DNA of 64,000 nucleotides from Allobosea sp. CRIB-10 (GCF_900112185.1 NZ_FOKP01000002.1:248001-312000); one strand, 5' to 3'; positions 55,846 to 64,000 are shown, counted from the stretch's first letter. Notes: a model not told the origin generated them from the letters alone. Made by a program: numbers and translations.

Positions 55846-56823
55846 TTACTTCAGCAGACCGGCTTCCTTGTAGAACTTCTCCGCACCGGGATGCAGCGGC
55901 ACGCCCTGCAGGCCGGAGAGCGCGGTCTCCTTACGGATCACCTTGCCCTTGGCATGGCCGGCATCGAGCGCAGCGCGGGTCTTGTCGCTCCACAGCGCCT
56001 TGGTCACGGCGTAGACGGTGTCGTTTGAGATCTTGGCCGAGGTCACCCAATGGGCGCCAACCGCCACGGTCTTGACCGCGCCGACGTCCTTATAGGTGCC
56101 GGCCGGGATCTCGTCGGCGGCGAAGAAGGGCGAGTCCTTGGCGAGCTTCTCGGCTTCGGCGCCGGTGATCGGCAGGATGGCGATGCCCGAGCCGGTCGAG
56201 GCCAGCTCGGAGATCGCCGCCGCCGGATAGCCGCCGGTGAAGAAGAAGGCGTCGACCGAGCCGTCCTTCATCTTCTCGGCCGCCTGGTTCGGCTTGAGGT
56301 ATTCGGCCGAGATGTCCTTCTCACCGACACCGAAGGCGGCGAGGATCGCCTTGGCGTTGAGCAGCGTGCCGGAGCCCGGCTCGTCGAGCGAGACCTTCTT
56401 GCCCTTGAGATCGGCGACGCTCTTGACGTTCGCGGCCTTGCGCACGACGAGATGCACCGATTCCGGATAGAGATTGGCGATCGAGCGCAGCTCCGCGACC
56501 TTCGGCTTGCCCTCGTAGACGCCGGTGCCGGAATAGGCCCAGAAGGCGACATCGGCCTGGACGAAGCCGGATTCGGCGGCGCCACCGACGATGGAATTGA
56601 CGTTGGCGACCGAGCCGTTGCTGGCGACCGCGGTCGAGACCAGCTGCGGCGGCGCCGAGATCGCGTTCGCGATCAGCCCGCCGATCGGGTAATAGGTGCC
56701 GGCCGTGCCGCCGGTGCCGATGCGGAAGAAGGCGGGCGCCTGGGCGAGCGCCGCGCCGGCGAGCGCAAGGGCGCCGAGCCCGAGCGCGATCGAGGCCGTG
56801 CGGCGCGTAAACTTGGACTGCAT
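55846..56823 (-). CDS. TAXI family TRAP transporter solute-binding protein
   Basis: 325 residues from ATG 56823 (MQSKFTRRTASIALGLGALALAGAALAQ), with a Tat/Sec-like signal. TAXI motifs are FFRIGTGGTAGTYYPIGGLIANAIS, ESVHLVVRKAANVKSVADLKGKKVSLDEPGSGTLLNAKAILAAFGV and DAFFFTGGYPAAAISELA. It is the periplasmic receptor for the downstream fused TRAP permease. Typical TAXI ligands include glutamate, alpha-ketoglutarate and other acids. A ribosome site (GGGAGGTTCTCC) precedes the ATG. Confidence 0.94.
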   Translation of the reverse strand: MQSKFTRRTASIALGLGALALAGAALAQAPAFFRIGTGGTAGTYYPIGGLIANAISAPPQLVSTAVASNGSVANVNSIVGGAAESGFVQADVAFWAYSGTGVYEGKPKVAELRSIANLYPESVHLVVRKAANVKSVADLKGKKVSLDEPGSGTLLNAKAILAAFGVGEKDISAEYLKPNQAAEKMKDGSVDAFFFTGGYPAAAISELASTGSGIAILPITGAEAEKLAKDSPFFAADEIPAGTYKDVGAVKTVAVGAHWVTSAKISNDTVYAVTKALWSDKTRAALDAGHAKGKVIRKETALSGLQGVPLHPGAEKFYKEAGLLK

Positions 56824-56985
56824 GGAGAACCTCCCGTTGAAACGGGAAGTCTCCGAAGCTTTGCCGCGGCAATCAAGCCACCAACAGGCAAATCCCGTGC
56901 GTTTGTTGGGCCGGCGGCGCAAGATTGTGTTTAAAATGCGGCGAATACGCTTTCGCTGCCGTTCGAGCGGCCAAGCCGGATGCAG

Positions 56986-57306
56986 TCAGCGCCGCGTGAC
57001 GATACCGATCTGAGGCTTGGGCGCAGCGCCGAGCCAAAGCAGCAGGAAACCGAGCAGCAGGCCGGCCGCGGCGGTCGGCAGTTGCAGTGTATGGATCAGC
57101 ACGGGGTCCCAAAGCATGGGGTGAAGATTGCGCTCGACGGCGGGCTGGAGCTGTCGGAAGCGCTCGCCGACGAAGGTCAGCAAGGTCTCGCCCAGCGGCG
57201 TGAACCGCAAAGCCGAGTTGGCGATCGAACGGGCGCCGTCAGTGAGCAGCACCACGAATCCTCCGGCAACGAGGAGATAACCCAGCATTCTGACGAGAAA
57301 GCGCAA
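56986..57306 (-). CDS. Small two-helix membrane protein of unknown function
   Basis: 106 residues from TTG 57306 (start by ribosome context; ATG 57288 would give 100). Two hydrophobic helices (about 8-24 and 72-93) flank a soluble loop: DGARSIANSALRFTPLGETLLTFVGERFRQLQPAVERNLHPMLWDPVLIHTLQLPTAAAGLLLGFLLLWLG. The LWDPVL piece is seen in other Hyphomicrobiales membrane proteins of unknown function. It stands upstream of tRNA-Ser on the opposite strand. Confidence 0.72.
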   Translation of the reverse strand: MRFLVRMLGYLLVAGGFVVLLTDGARSIANSALRFTPLGETLLTFVGERFRQLQPAVERNLHPMLWDPVLIHTLQLPTAAAGLLLGFLLLWLGAAPKPQIGIVTRR

Positions 57307-57492
57307 TTCGTCCCCCGATCCCCGCAACGCCGGACCTGGCGCGCCTCGCCTCAGGCGCCCGCTGGCCGAGGAACCCGGATGTGTCCCTTCGCCCTGCGCA
57401 TTGCAACGGCAAAGGACAATCGCACGCAACCCTGTTGAGCTGCGGCTTTAGGCCTTGAAAGTCGCGCGCATGGACGCCATAAGCAGCCCGCC

Positions 57493-57582
57493 GGACAGGT
57501 GGCCGAGTGGTTGAAGGCGCACGCCTGGAAAGTGTGTATACGGGAAACCGTATCGCGGGTTCGAATCCCGCCCTGTCCGCCA
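57493..57582 (+). tRNA. tRNA-Ser(GGA)
   Basis: The acceptor arm GGACAGG (57493-57499) pairs with CCTGTCC (57572-57578). The D-loop has GGTTGAAGG. The anticodon loop CTGGAAA gives anticodon GGA, a long variable arm (about 15 nt) marks a class II tRNA, and GGTTCGAATCC is the T arm. CCA is encoded. The tRNA decodes UCC and UCU. Confidence 0.96.
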
Positions 57583-57614
57583 TTTCCCTTATCTCACGCC
57601 AGTTCGCTATCCCC

Positions 57615-58553
57615 TCAGCCCGCGAAGCTCCGGTCGAGCGGCGGCAGGATTCGCAGCAATTCCTCCTGCCGGTCCTGCAGGCTCGGCGGGATGATCAGGC
57701 GTGTTCCCAAGGTCTCGCGGGTCTCGTCGATCAGCAAGCCCGGGCCGTCGGTCGAGATCTCGATCAGGATGCCGTCCGGACCGCGAAAGTAGATCGAGCG
57801 GAAATAGTAGCGGTCCTTGACGGGGCTCGTAGCGATGCCGAATCGCGCCTGCAGCATCTCTGCCATCGCCGCGAGATCAGCCTCGTCCCTGGCGCGGAAT
57901 GCGACGTGGTGGATCATGCCGGCGCCGAGCCTGGGCCGCGGCTGCTCGCGCCGCCGGTGCAGGCACAGTCGCCCGCCCGGGCCGCCATGAGCCGAGAAGG
58001 TGATCTGGTCGCCTGCGTTCGCGATCTCGGCAAAGCCCAGGACCTCCGTCAAAATCCGGGCCATGAGCTCCGTGCCGCGCACGCTCACGGTGACGCCGAG
58101 GAGCGCGCGGACGGCAAGGGCCGCAGGGATATCCGGGGGCGACCAGATCGTCGCCGGTGTCAGGTCCGTGCCGATCAGCGCCAGCGGCGTCCGGTCGGGG
58201 TCCTCGAACATCAGACTGGGGCGCCCGTCGGCCGTGCTGGCGCGCCGGCAGGACACATTGCAGGCGCCGAGCCGCGTCTCCCACCAGTCGATCGCCTCCG
58301 GCACGACCGCGAAGGAGACGTATTCGGAACCGCTCGGGCGCAGGCTGGCGCCGGCGCTCACCCAGGAGAAGAAGGAGAGCCGGCTGCCGGGCGAACCTTC
58401 CTCGTCGCCATAGATCAGGTGATAGGCACCGGGGTCCTCGTGCGTCACGGTCCGTTTCACCAGGCGCAGGCCGAGCACGCGCGTAAAGAAATCGAGATTG
58501 CACGACGCATTGGTGGCGATTGCGGTGACATGGTGCAGTCCACGCCCGGTCAT
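57615..58553 (-). CDS. VOC-family ring-cleaving dioxygenase-like protein (MhqO-like)
   Basis: 312 residues from ATG 58553 (MTGRGLHHVTAIATNASCNLDFFTRVLGLRLVKRTVTHEDPGAYHLIYGDEEGSPGS). Two VOC modules are visible, with metal ligands in LHHVT, MIHHVAFRARDE and GILIEISTDGPG. The closest known pattern is MhqO/PcpA-type glyoxalase-like dioxygenases acting on hydroquinones. It shares this pattern with the protein at 59867-60799, so the two are paralogues. It lies downstream of the LysR gene on the same strand, 278 bp away. Confidence 0.87.
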   Translation of the reverse strand: MTGRGLHHVTAIATNASCNLDFFTRVLGLRLVKRTVTHEDPGAYHLIYGDEEGSPGSRLSFFSWVSAGASLRPSGSEYVSFAVVPEAIDWWETRLGACNVSCRRASTADGRPSLMFEDPDRTPLALIGTDLTPATIWSPPDIPAALAVRALLGVTVSVRGTELMARILTEVLGFAEIANAGDQITFSAHGGPGGRLCLHRRREQPRPRLGAGMIHHVAFRARDEADLAAMAEMLQARFGIATSPVKDRYYFRSIYFRGPDGILIEISTDGPGLLIDETRETLGTRLIIPPSLQDRQEELLRILPPLDRSFAG

Positions 58554-58831
58554 CGTCGCGATCCTCCGCCTCGACGGTATCGCTGATCGAACGCCCGAGC
58601 ATGGCTGCAGCTTGGTGTGCCCGGCGCCCAATGGGCGATTCCAGGGCATTGTCTGGCGGGCGTCTTGGACAATGGCACGATCGTTTGGACGGGAGCGTCA
58701 TCGCGCTCCGCTCATGCCGGTATTGTAATCCGAAAGACCGGAAACACTCAATTGGACGGGCGCGCCCCGGGCCTCGCCGAGAGGTTGTTCGACAGTCGGT
58801 GAGCAACAAATCCCTGCGCGGTGCCTGCGCC

Positions 58832-59734
58832 TCAGAGCGGATGCGTCTGCGTCACATGGATCTCGAAGAAATCGGAGAAGGTCGCGACCCGCAGCGGCAG
58901 GCGCTCATAGGGCGGATAATAGAGTGTGAGCCACAGTTCCTGTGGCTGCCAGGCCTCCAGCACCGGCACGAGCCGCCCCGAGGCCAGCGCATCGGCGACG
59001 ATGAAGCGCGGCAGCAGGGCGATGCCTTCGCCATTGACGGCGAGCCCGGCTAGGAGATCACCGCTATCGGCTCGGAACCGGCCGGCCGCCCGCACCACAC
59101 TGCGCCCCGCCTCATTCCGCAGCTCCCAGCTCTCGCCGGCGGGCTCGGCGCCATAGGCGAGCAGTTCGTGCTCGGAGAGATCGTCGGGACTGCGCGGCGT
59201 GCCCCGCGCCAGCAGATAGGACGGCGCAGCGACCAGCAGCCTTGGCACCGGACAGAGCTTGCGCCAGATCGTCGACTTGTCCGTCGGCACGCCCGAGACG
59301 CGGATGGCGAGATCGGCGCTGCCGTCGAGGATGTCGACGAAGGCATCGGTCAAGCTCAGCGCCACCCGGACGGACGGGTGGACCAGGCCGAACTGGCTCA
59401 GCACCGGCGGCAGCACCTTGAGCCCGAGCGAGAGCGGGGCGGCGACGCGCAAGGTGCCCGCGACCAACCCCTGCGTCTCGCGCGTCTCCTGCGCCGCCTG
59501 CTCCAGCCCGGCGGTGAGCGGGCGCACGCGCTCGGCATAGAGGGAGCCGGCGGCGGTCAGCGCCACCGTTCGCGTCGTGCGGATGAAGAGCTGCACGCCG
59601 AGCCGCGCCTCCAGCGCCGCCACAGCGCGCGTGGCGGCGCTCGGCGTCATGCCCAGAGCAGCGGCCGCGGCGGCGAAGCCGCGCTTCTCGGCCACCGCCA
59701 GGAAGACCCGGACCGCTTCCAGCTCGCCGACCAC
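58832..59734 (-). CDS. LysR family transcriptional regulator
   Basis: 300 residues. The helix-turn-helix ELEAVRVFLAVAEKRGFAAAAAALGMTPSAATRAVAALEARLGVQLFIRTTRTVALTAAGSLYAERV is followed by a periplasmic-binding-type effector domain (about 90-295). It belongs to the DsdC/AaeR-like broad group. It is divergent from the dioxygenase/hydrolase operon at 59867, with a perfect palindrome 12 bp from its start. It probably controls the operon and itself in response to an aromatic or quinone ligand. Confidence 0.92.
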   Translation of the reverse strand: MVGELEAVRVFLAVAEKRGFAAAAAALGMTPSAATRAVAALEARLGVQLFIRTTRTVALTAAGSLYAERVRPLTAGLEQAAQETRETQGLVAGTLRVAAPLSLGLKVLPPVLSQFGLVHPSVRVALSLTDAFVDILDGSADLAIRVSGVPTDKSTIWRKLCPVPRLLVAAPSYLLARGTPRSPDDLSEHELLAYGAEPAGESWELRNEAGRSVVRAAGRFRADSGDLLAGLAVNGEGIALLPRFIVADALASGRLVPVLEAWQPQELWLTLYYPPYERLPLRVATFSDFFEIHVTQTHPL

Positions 59735-59746
59735 GGCGTCACTCCA

Positions 59747-59760
59747 TTATCGCGATAATC
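59747..59760. promoter_or_regulatory. 14-bp perfect palindrome, LysR operator candidate
   Basis: ATTATCG-CGATAAT is fully self-complementary and is followed by CGCAATAAT, which repeats a further half-site. It lies 12 bp upstream of the LysR start and about 106 bp from the divergent dioxygenase start. LysR sites often have this TTAT...ATAA character (T-N11-A). Confidence 0.65.
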
Positions 59761-59866
59761 GCAATAATAAGCTGAGAAATACGTCTATTCAAGCAATGAC
59801 TTTCTTGGCCCATCTTCCTGACCACGCCAGGCCGACACGCCGGCGACGACATTCGGAGGCAAAGCC

Positions 59867-60799
59867 ATGCTCAAGCAGATCAAGGGTCTTCACCACGTCA
59901 CCTCGATGGCGGCCGACGCCCAGGTGAACAACAGCTTCTTCACGCACACGCTCGGCCTGCGCCGGGTCAAGAAGACCGTCAATTTCGATGCGCCTGATGT
60001 CTATCACCTCTATTACGGCGACGAGATCGGCACGCCCGGCACGGTGATGACCTATTTCCCCTTCCCGCACATCGCCCGGCGGCGCTCCGGGACCGGCGAG
60101 GTCGGCGAAACCCAGTTAGCCGTCGCCCCCGAAGCGCTCGCCTACTGGAAGGAGCGTCTCGACAAGGCCGGCGTCGCCGGGCTCGGCGAAGCCGAGCTGT
60201 TCGGCGAGAAGCATCTGCGCTTCCAGGGACCGGACGGCGACAATTTCTCGCTGGTCGGCATCGCCGGCGACAAGCGCGCGCCCTTCGCCGGCGGGCCGGT
60301 CCCCTCCTCCGAGGGCGTTCACGGCTTCCGTGGCGTCACCCTGCGCCTGCGTGACGAGGGGGCGACTGGCGAGTTGCTGAAGTTCATGAACTACGAGGTC
60401 ATCGGCAAGCAGGGCGCAGTGACGCGCTACGCCGTGCCGGGCGGAAACGGAGCGGACATCGTCGACATCGAGACGCTGCCCGGCACCGAGGGCGCCCGGC
60501 AGGGCGCGGGCTCGGTGCACCATGTCGCCTTCGCGGTCGACGACAAGGCCGCCCAGGCCGAGGTGCGCAAGGCCCTGATGGACACCGGCCATCAGGTCAC
60601 CCCGCAGATCGATCGCGACTATTTCTGGGCGATCTATTTCCGGGCGCCCGGCGGGGTGCTCTTCGAGATCGCCACCAATGAGCCCGGCTTCGCCCGAGAC
60701 GAGGACACCGCCCATCTCGGCGAGGCGCTGAAGCTGCCGCACCAGCATGCCCATCTGCGCGCCGAGCTCGAGCGCATCTTGCCGCCTATTCAGAACTGA
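59867..60799 (+). CDS. MhqO-like ring-cleaving dioxygenase
   Basis: 310 residues. Two VOC modules are visible: IKGLHHVTSMAADAQVNNSFFTHTLGLRRVKKTVNFDAPDVYHLYYGDEIGTPGTVMTYFPF and, in the second half, SVHHVAFAVDDKAAQAEVRKALMDTGHQVTPQIDRDYFWAIYFRAPGGVLFEIATNEPGF, with the His-His/Glu metal set. These match MhqO/YdfO-type dioxygenases. MhqO opens hydroquinones formed from quinones. It is the first gene of a two-gene operon with the MhqD-like hydrolase, as in Bacillus mhqNOP/mhqD, but is under LysR control here instead of MhqR. Confidence 0.9.
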   Translation: MLKQIKGLHHVTSMAADAQVNNSFFTHTLGLRRVKKTVNFDAPDVYHLYYGDEIGTPGTVMTYFPFPHIARRRSGTGEVGETQLAVAPEALAYWKERLDKAGVAGLGEAELFGEKHLRFQGPDGDNFSLVGIAGDKRAPFAGGPVPSSEGVHGFRGVTLRLRDEGATGELLKFMNYEVIGKQGAVTRYAVPGGNGADIVDIETLPGTEGARQGAGSVHHVAFAVDDKAAQAEVRKALMDTGHQVTPQIDRDYFWAIYFRAPGGVLFEIATNEPGFARDEDTAHLGEALKLPHQHAHLRAELERILPPIQN

Positions 60800-60807
60800 A
60801 CCGAACC

Positions 60808-60837
60808 GCGGTCCCGCCGCCAAGGCGGCGGGACCGC
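60808..60837 (+). other. Intercistronic perfect 14-bp hairpin
   Basis: GCGGTCCCGCCGCC (60808-60821) pairs with GGCGGCGGGACCGC (60824-60837) across an AA loop, probably a 13-bp stem with a CAAG loop. It lies 9 bp after the dioxygenase stop and 27 bp before the hydrolase start. No T-run follows, so it is more likely an mRNA stability or attenuation element than a terminator. Confidence 0.75.
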
Positions 60838-60864
60838 CGTCTCGCCCAACGAGGATTGCGATCG

Positions 60865-61494
60865 ATGAACGCTCAGCTCGACCTCGAGTCCAACACGAAT
60901 GCCTATCGCCATTTCGCCAAGCCGGCCGCACCGGGCGCGCCGCTGGTCTTCGCCTTCCACGGCACGGGCGGCGACGAACGCCAGCTCTCCGGCCTCGTGG
61001 CCCAGATCCTGCCGGATGCCGGGATCGTCGCTCCGCGCGGCGATGTCTCGGAATACGGCGCCGCCCGCTTCTTCCGCCGGACCGGGGAAGGCGTCTACGA
61101 CATGCCCGACCTCGCCGCGCGGACGCAGAAGATGATCGGCTTCATCCGCGCCCATCGCGCTGCCAATCCCGGCAGCAAGGTTTATGGGATCGGCTATTCG
61201 AACGGGGCGAACATCCTCGCCTCCGTCCTGTTCGCAGCACCCGAGCTATTCGATAGCGCCGTCTTGATGCACCCGCTGATCCCCTTCGAGCCCGCGCCGC
61301 AGCCCGGCCTGGCGAAAGTCGAGGTGCTGCTCACGGCGGGGCGCCGCGATCCGATCTGCCCTGCCCCGCTGACGGAGCGGCTGGAAAGCTGGCTGGCTTC
61401 CCAGGGCACCACAGTCGAGACGCTCTGGCACGAAGGCGGGCACGAGATGCGCGAGGCCGAGATCGTCGCCGCGACGCGTTTCCTCTCGGCGTAA
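60865..61494 (+). CDS. Alpha/beta hydrolase, MhqD-like (phospholipase/carboxylesterase)
   Basis: 209 residues from ATG 60865; a TTG nine bases earlier is possible. The fold has PLVFAFHGTGGDERQLSGLVAQI (oxyanion part), the nucleophile elbow GIGYSNGAN, LTAGRRDPICP with the Asp, and HEGGHEMREAE with the His. This complete triad is that of the YpfH/MhqD small carboxylesterases. MhqD is thought to hydrolyse products of quinone cleavage or adducts. It is downstream of the MhqO-like gene, separated by a strong hairpin. Confidence 0.9.
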   Translation: MNAQLDLESNTNAYRHFAKPAAPGAPLVFAFHGTGGDERQLSGLVAQILPDAGIVAPRGDVSEYGAARFFRRTGEGVYDMPDLAARTQKMIGFIRAHRAANPGSKVYGIGYSNGANILASVLFAAPELFDSAVLMHPLIPFEPAPQPGLAKVEVLLTAGRRDPICPAPLTERLESWLASQGTTVETLWHEGGHEMREAEIVAATRFLSA

Positions 61495-61533
61495 GCGCCG
61501 ACATCGCCTCCGCCCCGCGGGCGAAGCGCCCGC

Positions 61534-62487
61534 TCAGCGAGACAACTGCTCGTCATCGCCGATCGGGAGATCCTTCTGACCGCGGCGCCAGGCCCCCGGG
61601 CTTGCGCCGGCGAGCTGCCGGAAAACGCGGGTGAAATGGCTCTGATCGCCGAAGCCGCACACCAAGGCGATGTCGGACAGCGGCAGATGCGGCTGGGACA
61701 GATGCTTCTTCGCCTCAGTGATCCGCAACTGCATCAGATAGCGCTGCGGGGCGACGCCGGTGCTCCGACGAAAGGCGCGGGCGAAGTGGCTCGGCGTCAG
61801 CCGGCACTCGCTCGCGACTTGTGCGATCGTCAGATCGGAGGCCAGGCGCGCGAACATGATCTCCTTGGCCCGGCGCAGCTGCCAGCCGGCGAGTTGCCCG
61901 AGCCGTGCGGGCGATCCGATGTCGAGCCCGCCATAGGCCTGGGCAAAATGGGTCAGCAGGCTGATCGCGAGCTGATCGATCAGCAGCTGATTCGCACTGG
62001 CCGAGATCGAGGCATGAAGCAGGGCTTGCGAGAGCCCCCACAGGATCTCGTCGCGGGCGTCGCCCTCCCAGCGCAGGCTCGACGCGACCCGGCCGCCGTG
62101 CTGCGCGGCGATCGTCGCGACGGCGCTCGACGGGACGTAGAACTGCAACGCGTCGAACCGGCCCTTGAACTGCCATTGCGGGTCCTCGCGCAGGTCGACG
62201 ATGTTCACGGATTTTGCGAGGAACTCGCCCGAGCGCTGCCACTGGCCGCCTCGCCAGCAGGCATGATCCTCCAGATCGTCGATCTGGTAGAGAATCGAGA
62301 AAGCGCCCTCGTCAGGGGTTCGATCGGTACGCTCCCTGAAGCGGCGTCCGCAGGACAGCCGCGTCGCGGCCAATCCGAGTTGCCCGTCGAGCCGGAATTC
62401 GGAGACGAGGCGCCCTTCCATGCCGAAATGATCGGCGATGCGCTGGCCATAGAAGCCGCTCGAACTGCCCGGCGTCGACCTCTCCAT
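61534..62487 (-). CDS. AraC family transcriptional regulator
   Basis: 317 residues from ATG 62487 (MERSTPGSSSGFYG); the longer frame has no ribosome site and no homology. The sensor domain (about 30-200) is followed by a double helix-turn-helix (about 215-310: RAKEIMFARLASDLTIAQVASECRLTPSHFARAFRRSTGVAPQRYLMQLRITEAKKHL and SDIALVCGFGDQSHFTRVFRQLAGASPGAWRR). The target is unknown. It could regulate the hydrolase operon or the divergent GntR gene. Confidence 0.88.
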   Translation of the reverse strand: MERSTPGSSSGFYGQRIADHFGMEGRLVSEFRLDGQLGLAATRLSCGRRFRERTDRTPDEGAFSILYQIDDLEDHACWRGGQWQRSGEFLAKSVNIVDLREDPQWQFKGRFDALQFYVPSSAVATIAAQHGGRVASSLRWEGDARDEILWGLSQALLHASISASANQLLIDQLAISLLTHFAQAYGGLDIGSPARLGQLAGWQLRRAKEIMFARLASDLTIAQVASECRLTPSHFARAFRRSTGVAPQRYLMQLRITEAKKHLSQPHLPLSDIALVCGFGDQSHFTRVFRQLAGASPGAWRRGQKDLPIGDDEQLSR

Positions 62488-62689
62488 AGCGCCCCCCCGA
62501 CGATAGGTGCACCCGCCGAGGTCTCGGCGGGTTTCACAGCAGTGAATCTCCAGCTCCGGTCCGTATCGGCGCGGCTGCCGAATGGTTGCGCCGCGATCGT
62601 GAGCACATGATAATCGTGCACGGCCGATGATAGGTAGGCGACGATAGTCGATAGCGCTAGGGGCCGTGCCAAGTCCAGGACGAAGACCC

Positions 62690-63454
62690 ATGGTTGCCAA
62701 ACCGCTGCTCGCCCGCGTGGCGCTCGTCGATCAGGTCACGGCGCTGCTTACCCAGCGCATCCTGGATCGGGCCTATGCTCCCGGCGACAGGCTGAACATC
62801 GACGCACTGACGCGCGAATTCGAGGTCAGCTCCTCGCCGATCCGCGAGGCGCTGACGCGGCTCGCGGCGCTGGGCCTCGTCGCCTCGACCTCGTTCTCGG
62901 GCTTCTCGGTGGCGCCCGAGCCGCCGCGCGCCTGGTTCGAGCAGCTCCGTGACTTCCGCATCCTGAACGAGAGCTGGGCTGCCCGGCAGCTCGCGCGCAC
63001 CCGGCAGGCCGGGCCGATCGCGGCCATGCGGGCCAGCGTCGAGGCGATGGAACAGGAATTGTCACGCAGCGCGGAAAGCGACTGCGACTATGTCGGCGCC
63101 AGCCGGCTGGACGAAGCCTTTCACGGGGCCATGCTGTCGGCCTGCGGCAACGAGATCCTGGCGCGGGCCGTCCGCAACCTGCACCCGCATCTGCACCATG
63201 CGCGCTTGTTCAACAGCCGCCCGCACGGCATCAAGCCGGTGCTCGACGAGCATGGAGCGATCCTGGAGGCGATCGTCCGGGGCGACGAGGACGCGGCCGC
63301 GGCGGCCGTCGCGCATCATCTCAACATTTCCTGGCAGCGCTATTGCGACGACGCCTCGCTGCAACCTGTCGGCGTCGCGGCCACGGCAGCTTCACCGCCG
63401 CGCAGGGCGGCTCCCGCGCCGGCCTCGCGGCGGGCGGCCGCTTCGCCATCCTGA
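62690..63454 (+). CDS. GntR family regulator, FadR/VanR (FCD) type
   Basis: 254 residues from ATG 62690. A winged helix (about 10-75: ALVDQVTALLTQRILDRAYAPGDRLNIDALTREFEVSSSPIREALTRLAALGLVAS) is followed by the FCD effector domain (about 85-225) with SRLDEAFHGAMLSACGNEILARAVRNLHPHLHHARLF and EHGAILEAIVRGDEDAAAAAVAHHL, whose Asp/His residues bind a metal in this family. The last 25 residues are Ala/Pro-rich. It is convergent with the partial hydrolase gene and could regulate it. Confidence 0.92.
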   Translation: MVAKPLLARVALVDQVTALLTQRILDRAYAPGDRLNIDALTREFEVSSSPIREALTRLAALGLVASTSFSGFSVAPEPPRAWFEQLRDFRILNESWAARQLARTRQAGPIAAMRASVEAMEQELSRSAESDCDYVGASRLDEAFHGAMLSACGNEILARAVRNLHPHLHHARLFNSRPHGIKPVLDEHGAILEAIVRGDEDAAAAAVAHHLNISWQRYCDDASLQPVGVAATAASPPRRAAPAPASRRAAASPS

Positions 63455-63496
63455 CCACCGATGCGGGCGCCACCGCGCCCGCATCGGCGGAGCGGC

Positions 63497-64000
63497 TCAG
63501 TTCGAGACCTTGGCCGGGTTCGGGCCGATGGTCTCGCCGTGAGTGACGCGCTCGGGCGCGCTGTGAACCATGGTGTAGGCGTAGTCGACACCCATGCCAT
63601 AGGCGCCCGAATGCTCCTTCACGATCGCCATCACCGCGTCATAGGTGTCGCGATGGGCCCAGTCGCGCTGCCATTCGAGCAGGACCTGCTGCCAGGTCAC
63701 GGGCACGCAGCCAGCTTGCACCATGCGGTCCATCGCGTATTTATGGGCGTCGCTGGAGGTGCCGCCGGAGGCGTCCGCCACCATGTAGATCTCGTAGCCG
63801 CCTTCCAGCATGGCGCAAAGCGCGAAGGTGGTGTTGCAGACCTCGGTCCAGAGCCCGGAGACCACGATCTTCTTGCGGCCATTGGCGGCGAGCGCATCGC
63901 GGACGTTCTGGTCGTCCCAGGAGTTCATCGAAGTCCGCTCGAGGATCTTGTTCTGCGGGAACACCGCCAGCAGCTCGGGATAGGTGTGACCGGAGAAGCT
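63497..64000 (-). CDS. Isochorismatase-like (YcaC-type) hydrolase, 5' part missing
   Basis: The frame is open to the right edge, so the N-terminus lies outside; 167 residues plus stop are visible. The catalytic Cys is in VSGLWTEVCNTTFAL, with the neighbouring KILERTSMNSWDDQNVRDALAANGRKKIV and ADASGGTSSDAHKYAMDRMVQAGCVPVTWQQVLLEWQRDW. These match YcaC-type isochorismatase-superfamily hydrolases, whose substrate is unknown. It is convergent with the GntR gene. Confidence 0.9.
   Translation of the reverse strand, partial: SFSGHTYPELLAVFPQNKILERTSMNSWDDQNVRDALAANGRKKIVVSGLWTEVCNTTFALCAMLEGGYEIYMVADASGGTSSDAHKYAMDRMVQAGCVPVTWQQVLLEWQRDWAHRDTYDAVMAIVKEHSGAYGMGVDYAYTMVHSAPERVTHGETIGPNPAKVSN

Noticed and set aside
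57493..57582. tRNA-Ser as an integration site of a genomic island
   Set aside because: No integrase and no second copy of the tRNA 3' end is visible in the 6.4 kb to the right; the genes there look chromosomal in composition.
58498..58728. Small frame in the gap between the two VOC/LysR genes
   Set aside because: No ribosome site and no recognisable composition; the gap looks non-coding.

Overview
The window is about 64 kb of GC-rich, densely coding chromosomal DNA from an alphaproteobacterium. The rpsA/sppA/ihfB/LapA-domain order, the alphaproteobacterial RpoH-type promoter in front of dnaK, orphan Bug-type tricarboxylate-transport receptors, a RhtX-type siderophore permease and a Rhizobiales-style intergenic palindromic repeat all point to Hyphomicrobiales. 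A Bosea-like genus is my best guess, from protein resemblance only. No phage, insertion sequence, CRISPR array or toxin-antitoxin module is visible. This is mostly housekeeping chromosome with small regulator-plus-target modules between the core genes.

Region by region. 0-4.2 kb: an IclR regulator, divergent from a partial EthD-like gene, heads an SsuABC/TauABC-like ABC importer operon; a sigma-70-like promoter and a 21-bp palindromic operator lie between the divergent genes. 4.2-10.3 kb: a glutathione transferase, two secreted cell-wall proteins (extensin-like and MepA), an orphan Bug receptor, a tiny DUF3309 protein and an ornithine-cyclodeaminase-like enzyme, separated by palindromic repeats. 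10.3-15.1 kb (minus strand): rpsA, an Hsp70 homologue, sppA, ihfB and a LapA-domain gene. 15.5-19.8 kb: a redox-flavoured group with a luciferase-like flavin oxidoreductase, an OhrR-type MarR regulator with its operator, a small membrane peptide, a DipZ-like thiol-disulfide protein and a GST whose only well-placed start codon is ATA. 19.8-24.9 kb: a siderophore-uptake cassette (AraC activator, TonB receptor, small protein, RhtX/FptX permease).

25-33.7 kb: lemA with an M48 protease, an HxlR regulator facing an NTF2-like gene, a DsbA-like isomerase, argG, a secreted phytase-like protein preceded by a Pho-box-like element, an XRE regulator and a CsbD stress protein. 33.7-37.3 kb: dnaKJ with an RpoH-like promoter. 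37.4-49.6 kb: a secreted protein, an Ada-like repair protein lacking the N-terminal Ada domain, nth, a PrpF/Bug pair whose divergent LysR gene is cut by an amber codon, uppP, and a translationally linked GST-queG-SDR trio in which queG appears to start at CTG. 48.6-57.3 kb (minus strand): an OlsB-like acyltransferase, a hybrid histidine kinase, a YifB/ComM ATPase, and a TRAP-TAXI transporter. 57.5-64 kb: tRNA-Ser(GGA), then a quinone/aromatic-detoxification-like group (two MhqO-like dioxygenases, an MhqD-like hydrolase, a LysR regulator with a perfect palindrome), two more regulators and a partial YcaC-like hydrolase.

I do not see a clearly new multi-gene system. The most testable oddities are the ATA-start GST, the amber-interrupted LysR gene, the OhrR/small peptide/DipZ module, the Pho-box-like site at the phytase-like gene, and the MhqO/MhqD cluster with its long intercistronic hairpin.
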